A stretch of DNA of 64,000 bases from Nitrospira sp. (GTDB lineage: Bacteria; Nitrospirota; Nitrospiria; Nitrospirales; Nitrospiraceae). How positions within the stretch are numbered: position 1 is the stretch's first letter; each line of letters begins with the position of its first letter. The translations under genes were made by a program, and so were the position numbers. Below the pieces are notes generated by a model that saw nothing but the letters and a program-made list of their open reading frames with translations, had not been told where the DNA came from and searched no databases. Positions 58,439 to 64,000 of the stretch are shown piece after piece. Location: NCBI GenBank assembly GCA_024998565.1, contig JACOEM010000008.1, positions 124,001 to 188,000 on the forward strand, written 5' to 3'.

Positions 58439-59299
58439 ATGACTGAACTGTCGTTTCTCACCAACGTCTTCGACACCTTTCGACGGCGAGGCTGTCTCAG
58501 CTTGGCCGCCTCCCTGGCCTTCTTCTCCTTGCTGTCTCTCTTTCCCATGGTCTTCCTGCTGCTCTACGGCATCAGCTTCATCGTCAGCCAGGATGTGATC
58601 GGGTATCAATTCCTCCTGGGGTTTCTGAAAGGCTTTCTTCCCAGCATGGGGGAACGACTGGCCAGGGATATTCGGCGCGTGGCGGAACAGGAAGAGGTCC
58701 GGTGGGCGGTGTTTCTCGCGTTCGGCTGGTTCAGCGCACTCGTGTTCTACGAATTGGACTATGCCATGAACACCGTGTTCGGCACAGCGGCCAAACGGCA
58801 TCCGCTGATTTCCACGCTGGTGGCGGTCGCGTTGATCTGGATGTTGGGTTTCTTGACGTTGATCTCCTTCGTCGCCACCCAGGCGATCGAGCTCTTGACG
58901 GCCTATGCGCCTCGCTTCCTCGGCATGAACCTGGTCGCCATCGCCGCCCATGATTTTCTGATCGCCTATTCACTCCCGTTCCTGCTCGCCTTTGCCTCCG
59001 TCACCTGTCTCTATCGATTTCTTCCTCATCAGCGGCCCACGTGGCGGGAGGCGACGATCGGAGGGGCGGTGTTCAGCCTCTTGTGGGTATCAGCCAAAGC
59101 CCTGTTCGTGACCTATCTGGAAGATGCCGCCGTCTACACCCAACTCTACGGCTCATTACTCGAAGTGGTGCTCCTCATGCTCTGGGTCTACTATTCCTCG
59201 GCGCTGGTGCTCCTCGGCGCCGTCGTGACCCACGAATGCCAATGCAGACGGCCGTCGTACGGCACAGAAGCCTCTTCTGATCGGGCAGAAGTTGTCTGA
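58439..59299 (+). CDS. YihY/BrkB-family inner-membrane protein
   Basis: A 286-residue protein with six predicted helices. The family motifs are present: LSLAASLAFFSLLSLFPMVFLLLYG near the start, SALVFYELDYAMNTVFGTAAKRHPLI, LLAFASVTCLYRFLPHQRPTWREATIGGAVFSLLWVSAKALF, and YGSLLEVVLLMLWVYYSSALVLLGAVVTHE near the end. Once annotated as ribonuclease BN by mistake, the family has no proven biochemical role. The ATG at 58439 follows AGGA at four bases. It lies downstream of nuoN with a 133-base gap, so a separate promoter is likely. Confidence 0.9.
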   Translation: MTELSFLTNVFDTFRRRGCLSLAASLAFFSLLSLFPMVFLLLYGISFIVSQDVIGYQFLLGFLKGFLPSMGERLARDIRRVAEQEEVRWAVFLAFGWFSALVFYELDYAMNTVFGTAAKRHPLISTLVAVALIWMLGFLTLISFVATQAIELLTAYAPRFLGMNLVAIAAHDFLIAYSLPFLLAFASVTCLYRFLPHQRPTWREATIGGAVFSLLWVSAKALFVTYLEDAAVYTQLYGSLLEVVLLMLWVYYSSALVLLGAVVTHECQCRRPSYGTEASSDRAEVV

Positions 59300-59356
59300 T
59301 GCGTTGGAAGAATCAGAGAGAAAGGAAGACCAAGACTGAACGGGGTCCCGATCCTG

Positions 59357-60529
59357 TTACGATGAGGATCCCATGCCGGAAGGGTGTCGCTGCTCAATGA
59401 AATGCCCGATGGAGGCGCGCGTCACCAGGCCCAACAGTTGCCCGTCTTGAACGACCACGAGCCGTTCAGCCCCCGTCGCGATCATCTGCTCCAACGCCTG
59501 CATCGCCGAGAGATCCGGCGACACCACCATGTCATCGCTGGAGGTTTGCATGATATCGGCCACCCGGCGGAACGCCCAGAGCCCATTGCTCACCGTCTGC
59601 ACATCGCGCACCCCCACGACGCCGACCAGCCGGCCGTCCTGCACCACAGGGAATCCTCCATACCCGTAGGGGAGAAAATACTGGTTCACGGCCTCCTCCA
59701 ACGTGGTGTCGGGAGAAATGGCCACGACATTGCTGACCATCAACTCGCGGACCGGCACCGACGCCAATGACCCGCGGATAGCGGCCTGCTTCCGGCTCCC
59801 TCGCGCGGCGGCGAACAGGAACGCCCCCAGCAACACGATCCAGCCCCCGCTGCTCGCCAGAGCACCGGAGACGGTACCGGAAAGGGCCCCGACGAGAAGA
59901 AAGGCCCCGAAGAGGCCGAAGCTCACGCCGAACAACAATCCGACCAATGCCGCCTGGCTTGTCGCGCGATAATAGTCCTTGCTCCAGGCCCACAACCCGG
60001 CCCGCAAGGCGCGACCGCCGTCCAGCGGAAAACCAGGGAGCAGATTAAACAGGCCCAATTGAGTGTTGACCATTCCGAGCAGCGTCCCCAACGCGACCAA
60101 CCCGTGCACGGAGGATCCGGTCGGAAGGAACTCCAACAGCGTGACCAGGCCGATGCACAGACCGGCGAGCAGAAAGCTCACGATCGGACCGGCAATCGCA
60201 ATCAAGAACTCAGCCAGGGGATGCGGCGGTTCCTTTCGCATCTGGGCCACACCACCGAAGATAAACAGTGTGATCTGACTGATCGGAATCCGATACCGAA
60301 GGGCCACCAGGGAATGGCCGAGCTCATGCAGGAGGACGGATGCAAACAGAAGGATGGCCGCCACACCGCCCATCGCCCAATATCGCGGCTCGGTGAGACC
60401 GGGCAGCACGTCGGGCAAATAGCCCGTCGCCAACGACCAGGTCACAAAGAAAAAGACTAAGAGCCACGAGGCGTGCACGTGGATGGGAATCCCGAACATC
60501 CGGCCGATTTTCCAGTCTGGGCCCTGCAT
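59357..60529 (-). CDS. Site-2-type (M50) membrane metalloprotease with C-terminal CBS pair
   Basis: A 390-residue protein. Six or so helices; the zinc motif HELGH at residues 68-72 (SVLLHELGHSLVALRY) and the third ligand in NLLPGFPLDGGRALR. FIFGGVAQM is the usual extension of this S2P subgroup. Two CBS domains (about residues 265-375, VRELMVSNVVAISPDTTLEEAVNQYFLPYGYGGFPVV and ADIMQTSSDDMVVSPDLSAMQAL) usually sense adenine nucleotides. It would cleave within membranes and may act in regulated intramembrane proteolysis. Reads against its neighbours. The ATG at 60529 is preferred over an upstream in-frame start. Confidence 0.93.
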   Translation of the reverse strand: MQGPDWKIGRMFGIPIHVHASWLLVFFFVTWSLATGYLPDVLPGLTEPRYWAMGGVAAILLFASVLLHELGHSLVALRYRIPISQITLFIFGGVAQMRKEPPHPLAEFLIAIAGPIVSFLLAGLCIGLVTLLEFLPTGSSVHGLVALGTLLGMVNTQLGLFNLLPGFPLDGGRALRAGLWAWSKDYYRATSQAALVGLLFGVSFGLFGAFLLVGALSGTVSGALASSGGWIVLLGAFLFAAARGSRKQAAIRGSLASVPVRELMVSNVVAISPDTTLEEAVNQYFLPYGYGGFPVVQDGRLVGVVGVRDVQTVSNGLWAFRRVADIMQTSSDDMVVSPDLSAMQALEQMIATGAERLVVVQDGQLLGLVTRASIGHFIEQRHPSGMGSSS

Positions 60530-60601
60530 GGTTTCACCGTAGCAGCCACCCGGACAGAGCGTCAACTATCGCCGCTGCGTGCCTTCGGGTATACTGCGCC
60601 C

Positions 60602-61324
60602 ATGCGTGGCACGCAGTTCTGGATCAGACTGTGGGCGATCTGCGGAATGGCACTCGCCCTGGAGGCCCTTCCTGTGGAAGCACAAGTCATCACGGCAGGC
60701 CCGGCTTCATGCCCTGCCGTGGCTTTGACCTATGATCTCTGCCCCGTGCGCACGGCCTCCGGATTCGACCGGGAGCTGATCGACTTCCTCATCGAGCACA
60801 AGGTGCCGGCGACGTTTTTCATGTCCGGCCGCTGGATGGCTAAACACGATGCCGAGGTCAAGAAGCTGCTTGCCGTGCCGTTTTTCGAAATCGGCACCCA
60901 CGGCGAGGTACATGCCCATTTACCGATGCACGAGGTCGAGGAACAGCAACAGGAAATTATGGGGCCGGTGCGCCTGCTCAAGACCAAATACGGTCGCCCT
61001 GCCGCCCTGTTCCGGCCGCCCTATGGAGAATATAACGACCAAACGGTCGAAGCCGTGAAAGCCCTGGGCCTGAAGTTTATCCTGTGGAATATCGAATCCG
61101 GCGATCCCGACCCGACGCTGACGGCAGAAGCGATCGTGACCCGTGTGCAGAAACGAATGAAGCCGGGCAGCGTGATCGTCATGCACGCCAACGGCAAGGG
61201 CAAACATACCCGCGAAGTGAGCGAAACCCTCGCCGCCACCCTGTTGCCGGCCAAAGGCCTGACCCCGATGACCGTGTCGGACCTCTTACGATGCAACCAA
61301 TCGACAGCCACCCCCACACCATAA
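60602..61324 (+). CDS. NodB-homology polysaccharide deacetylase-like protein, divergent metal site
   Basis: A 240-residue secreted protein: signal LWAICGMALALEALPVEAQ, then a NodB-type domain. Motif 1, normally TFDDGP, is TYDLCP (residues 43-48), so the metal-binding second Asp is Leu. His of motif 2 may be H100 and H104 (THGEVHAH). The Arg-Pro motif RPPYGEYN and LWNIESGDPD follow, and a late MHANGKG. The change of the second Asp also appears in a divergent subgroup of the family, so activity on a glycan is possible but not certain. Gene starts 72 bases from the M50 gene start in divergent direction; the ribosome site is weak. Confidence 0.86.
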   Translation: MRGTQFWIRLWAICGMALALEALPVEAQVITAGPASCPAVALTYDLCPVRTASGFDRELIDFLIEHKVPATFFMSGRWMAKHDAEVKKLLAVPFFEIGTHGEVHAHLPMHEVEEQQQEIMGPVRLLKTKYGRPAALFRPPYGEYNDQTVEAVKALGLKFILWNIESGDPDPTLTAEAIVTRVQKRMKPGSVIVMHANGKGKHTREVSETLAATLLPAKGLTPMTVSDLLRCNQSTATPTP

Positions 61325-61782
61325 TTCGCGACATGCGGGAGGACGATCGCGACCCGGTGATCGAGATCCTCACCGGCTCCGATCCCTGGAAGCGACTCGG
61401 CTTCACCGCCGTCGATTGGAACCGTATCTTTGCACCGCTGCCCGCCGGGCGAGAGACGTTTGTGTTGGAAATCGACGGGACCGTGTTGGGCATTGCCATC
61501 GTGCGCAAGAAATTCCTGTTCGGAGATTATCTGGAGCTACTCGGGATCTCCCCGTCGGCGATCGGCCAGGGACTCGGCGGCCGGTTGTTGTCCCATGTCG
61601 AATCGCTCACGTTCGCGCGGGCCAACAATATGTTTGCCTGCGTGTCGGACTTTAACGATGGAGCCCGGGCCTTCTACCGCAAGCAGGGCTATAAGGAAAT
61701 CGGTCCCATGCCGAACTTTCTCATTCCCGGCTACGCCGAAATTCTGCTGCGCAAGACGACCGGCCCGGCACGAAAGAGCTAA
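61291..61782 (+). CDS. GNAT-family N-acetyltransferase
   Basis: A 163-residue protein whose ATG lies inside the end of the deacetylase-like gene (34-base overlap). Core GNAT features: TIIRDMREDDRDPVIEILTG, VLEIDGTVLGIAIVRKK, the acetyl-CoA loop LLGISPSAIGQGLGGRLLSHVES (motif A, Q/R-x-x-G-x-G/A) and the C-terminal motif B ANNMFACVSDFNDGARAFYRKQGYKEIG. Cytoplasmic. Overlap suggests co-translation with the deacetylase; substrate unknown. An upstream in-frame extension within the deacetylase is without start signals. Confidence 0.92.
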   Translation: MQPIDSHPHTIIRDMREDDRDPVIEILTGSDPWKRLGFTAVDWNRIFAPLPAGRETFVLEIDGTVLGIAIVRKKFLFGDYLELLGISPSAIGQGLGGRLLSHVESLTFARANNMFACVSDFNDGARAFYRKQGYKEIGPMPNFLIPGYAEILLRKTTGPARKS

Positions 61783-61872
61783 CGGCTACGAGCCTCTGGC
61801 AAGAGAACAGAGCAGCACTTCTCATTTCTTCTCTTGCCATCAGCTATACGCCATCTGCTATAAGCTCCTCGT

Positions 61873-62271
61873 ATGAAAGTCACAAAACTCCTCCATACCC
61901 GCATGCGGGTCAGCGACATGGATCAGACGATCCGCTTCTACCAGCACATATTGGGGCTGGAGGTCCTGGAGCGCAAGGTCTCGCCGCGGGGGTCCCACCT
62001 CGCGTTTCTCAAAGTTCCTAACAGTGAAGAACTTATCGAACTGTGCAGTTTTCCCGCGAGCGGACCGGTGACCGTGCAGGAAGATCTGGTGCACCTCGCC
62101 TTTCAGGTCGAGAACCTGGACGACACGATCCGGGCACTGGAAGCCAAGCAGGTGAACATCACCGACGGCCCGACCAAGACCTCCTCCGGCAGTCGCTTCA
62201 TTTTTATCGACGCGCCGGACGGCTACGAAGTGGAACTCATCGAACGCCCGCCGGGCACCGCACTGGTGTAA
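61873..62271 (+). CDS. VOC-superfamily protein (glyoxalase/dioxygenase fold)
   Basis: A 132-residue two-module betaalphabetabetabeta protein. Motifs: LHTRMRVSDMDQTIRFYQHILGLEVLERK (first metal ligand His), SHLAFLKVPNSEELIELCSF (Glu), VHLAFQVENLDDTIRALEAKQV (second His) and FIDAPDGYEVELIERP (second Glu). All four ligand positions of glyoxalase I are present. Methylglyoxal detoxification (lactoylglutathione lyase) or another VOC reaction is possible; the family is too broad for a firm substrate call. Stands between the acetyltransferase and the DapF homologue on the same strand. Confidence 0.92.
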   Translation: MKVTKLLHTRMRVSDMDQTIRFYQHILGLEVLERKVSPRGSHLAFLKVPNSEELIELCSFPASGPVTVQEDLVHLAFQVENLDDTIRALEAKQVNITDGPTKTSSGSRFIFIDAPDGYEVELIERPPGTALV

Positions 62272-62389
62272 GGCACGTCGTTCGGGAAACGTCGCTCGTC
62301 CGACACAGGCCGGTGCGCGCATTCCCCCTTCCGCACCGACGGCCTGCCCCCATTGACGAATCCGAATCCGTCCAAGTATTGTCTCCTCG

Positions 62390-62404
62390 CTTCACGTTTC
62401 ACGA
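62390..62404. repeat. TTTCACG-type short repeat before the dapF homologue
   Basis: Two units (CTTCACGTTTCACGA) in the 160-base gap 62272-62431. The rest of the gap has no gene I can support. Confidence 0.4.
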
Positions 62405-62431
62405 GCGACGAACGATGAGAAGGAGACGCAG

Positions 62432-63301
62432 ATGAAGAACGGGTTTTTCCGCGGACACGGACTCGGCAACGACTATGTGGTGATGGATCCCACGGACCTG
62501 ACGTTCAAACTCACCCCCGGCAGAATCCGCGGCATCTGCGATCGCCATTGGGGACTGGGCAGCGACGGGATCCTGGCGCTGGTCCCCTCGAAGAAAGCCG
62601 ACTTCGGCCTGCGCATCTACAATCCGGACGGCAGCGAGGCGGAAAAATCCGGTAATGGCCTGCGCATCTTCGCCCGCTACCTGCACGCCACCGGCAAAAC
62701 CAAAAAGCGAGCCTTCACGGTCGAAACCAAAGGGGGCTTGGTCTCCATTGCTCTCCATCTCGATCGCCACGGCGACGCCGCTGCCGCCACGGTCGAGATG
62801 GGCCGGGCGACGTTTCAACCGAGCGCCCTTCCTTGTACACTCACGGTCGATGAGCTGATCCGGCAGCCCATCGAAGCCGCCGGGCGGTCGTTGCAATTCA
62901 CCGGGGTCAGCGTCGGCAATCCTCACTGCGTGATATTCAAACAGCCGGGTGAGACCTGGACGAGAGAGGACCTCCTCACCCTGGGGCCTGTGCTCGAAAA
63001 CCATGCTCTCTTCCCGAAACGGACCAACGTCCAACTCGCGGTGCCCACCGGCCCGAAAGAAATCTTCATTCTGATCTGGGAACGCGGCGCCGGGGAAACG
63101 CAGGCTTCCGGATCGTCGTCCTGTGCGGCTGCCAGCGCCGCCGTCCGCCTCGGACTGGTGAAGGGACCGGTCACGGTCAAGATGCCCGGCGGCACGCTCA
63201 ACATCGAAGTCGCCCAGGACTTCAGCCTCACAATGAAAGGCCCGGTCGCAGAGGTCGCCCGAGGTGCCCTGAGTCCGTCGTTTGTGCGCGGACTCAAATA
63301 A
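62432..63301 (+). CDS. Diaminopimelate epimerase homologue with both catalytic Cys replaced by Ser
   Basis: A 289-residue DapF-fold protein. It retains GHGLGNDYVVMDP, the fold segments CDRHWGLGSDGILAL, YNPDGSEAE, and GNPHCVIF plus the late GxS region. In normal DapF the first catalytic Cys is in MCGNGxR and the second in ACGTGACAA. Here residue 73 is Ser (EKSGNGLRIFARYL) and residue 226 is Ser (ETQASGSSSCAA). Codons are TCC and TCC, so misreading is unlikely. Ser is a poor substitute in proton-transfer epimerisation; other subgroups with this Ser pair exist, so it may have another substrate. A second, normal dapF may be elsewhere. GGAG ten bases before the ATG. Confidence 0.88.
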   Translation: MKNGFFRGHGLGNDYVVMDPTDLTFKLTPGRIRGICDRHWGLGSDGILALVPSKKADFGLRIYNPDGSEAEKSGNGLRIFARYLHATGKTKKRAFTVETKGGLVSIALHLDRHGDAAAATVEMGRATFQPSALPCTLTVDELIRQPIEAAGRSLQFTGVSVGNPHCVIFKQPGETWTREDLLTLGPVLENHALFPKRTNVQLAVPTGPKEIFILIWERGAGETQASGSSSCAAASAAVRLGLVKGPVTVKMPGGTLNIEVAQDFSLTMKGPVAEVARGALSPSFVRGLK

Positions 63302-63380
63302 CTTCTCGTCAACCGTCCATGGTCACTCGTGAGGAAATTCAGGACCCCGTCCTGGTATCCTTACGCCTGACGGATGACCT

Positions 63381-64000
63381 ATGACGACTGACGCGCTGCA
63401 ATCCAAACTCGATCACCTGCCCGTGCAACCGGGTTGCTACCTCTTTCGAAATGCAAAGCGGGAGATCCTCTACGTCGGAAAAGCCGCCGTGCTGGCGGAC
63501 CGCGTCCGCTCCTATTTCCAGAAGGGCAGCGACCAGACCCCGAAGACCGCCCTGCTCGTCAACGAGATTGCCGACCTCGAAACCATCGTCACCCGCTCCG
63601 AGCTGGAAGCGCTGATCCTCGAGAGCAATCTGATTAAGCGCCACCGCCCGCGCTTCAACATCGTCCTGCGTGACGACAAACAGTACCCCTATCTCCGTCT
63701 GCCGATCAAAGAGAACTTTCCCCGCCTCTCCATCGTCCGGCGGGTGCAGAAAGACGGGGCGCTCTACTACGGTCCCTACACGCCGGCCGGGGCGCTCCGC
63801 GAAACACTGAAAGTGATCCGCAAAGCGTTTCCATTGGCCACCTGCGAAATCGACATCGACGGCCGGGCCGACCGGGCCTGCATCGAGTTCGAGATCAAAC
63901 GCTGCATGGCCCCCTGCACCGGCAACCAGTCGCGGGACGAATACCACCAGATCGTCAAACAGGTTCGCCAGTTTCTCGAAGGGCGGGACCGGGAGCTACT
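63381..64000 (+). CDS. uvrC: UvrABC excinuclease subunit C (partial, N-terminal end)
   Basis: The first ~206 residues; the gene runs off the right edge. MTTDALQSKLDHLPVQPGCYLF begins the GIY-YIG endonuclease domain (LYVGKAAVLADRVRSYFQ, ELEALILESNLIKRHRPRFNIVLRDDKQYPYLRL), which makes the 3-prime incision. The later Cys-rich segment (CIEFEIKRCMAPC) is the start of the family's conserved Cys block. The ATG at 63381 overlaps nothing and has GGATGACCT upstream. UvrC incises DNA on both sides of lesions after UvrA and UvrB loading. Confidence 0.95.
   Translation, partial: MTTDALQSKLDHLPVQPGCYLFRNAKREILYVGKAAVLADRVRSYFQKGSDQTPKTALLVNEIADLETIVTRSELEALILESNLIKRHRPRFNIVLRDDKQYPYLRLPIKENFPRLSIVRRVQKDGALYYGPYTPAGALRETLKVIRKAFPLATCEIDIDGRADRACIEFEIKRCMAPCTGNQSRDEYHQIVKQVRQFLEGRDREL

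Overview
The window is a GC-rich bacterial chromosome segment from a Gram-negative organism: it carries outer-membrane TonB-dependent receptors, ExbB/ExbD/TonB, lipoproteins and a full 14-subunit-type complex I operon with a fused NuoC-NuoD. The mix of a large set of iron/metal receptors, nuoA-N, secA next to midA, and abundant short intergenic inverted arrays is what I would expect of the genus Nitrospira (Nitrospirota). That assignment is inference from gene content, not from a marker gene.

Bases 1-38,712 are transcribed almost entirely leftward (minus strand) and form an outer-membrane metal or siderophore uptake island. Its right-hand-read order is: tetratricopeptide protein; small His/Cys protein and beta-propeller; unknown secreted protein; TonB; an orphan receptor N-terminal fragment; two TlpA thioredoxins, each followed by a small His/Cys protein; a second beta-propeller; an outer-membrane barrel; three large receptors; a His-rich amidohydrolase lipoprotein; a catalytically degenerate S9 peptidase; ExbB-ExbD; two PepSY-type membrane reductase candidates; a YceI protein; and then a tandem series of [31-bp site - small Cys/His membrane protein - receptor] modules. 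The last module feeds a PepSY protein and an ABC efflux-type adaptor and ATPase.

Two features tie the island together. The first is a 31-bp sequence of the form GTCTAC-N19-CTACAG, found six times, each time in front of a leftward transcription unit. The second is a family of seven small membrane proteins with conserved Cys/His residues and a C-terminal R-x-P-P (or R-x-x-P-P-like) tail, each adjacent to a receptor, barrel, propeller, TlpA or PepSY gene. Three receptors also carry a lipobox and share a CIGPHxPVPTQ start, which is unusual for beta-barrel receptors.

From 38,968 on, genes read mostly rightward and are conserved housekeeping genes: secA; midA (complex I assembly methyltransferase) immediately before nuoA-B-CD-E-F-G-H-I-J-K-L-M-N; a YihY-family membrane protein; a leftward site-2 protease with CBS domains; a polysaccharide deacetylase homologue; a GNAT acetyltransferase; a VOC protein; a DapF homologue with both catalytic cysteines replaced by serine; and the start of uvrC, cut by the window edge. 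No rRNA, tRNA, CRISPR array, transposase or prophage was seen.
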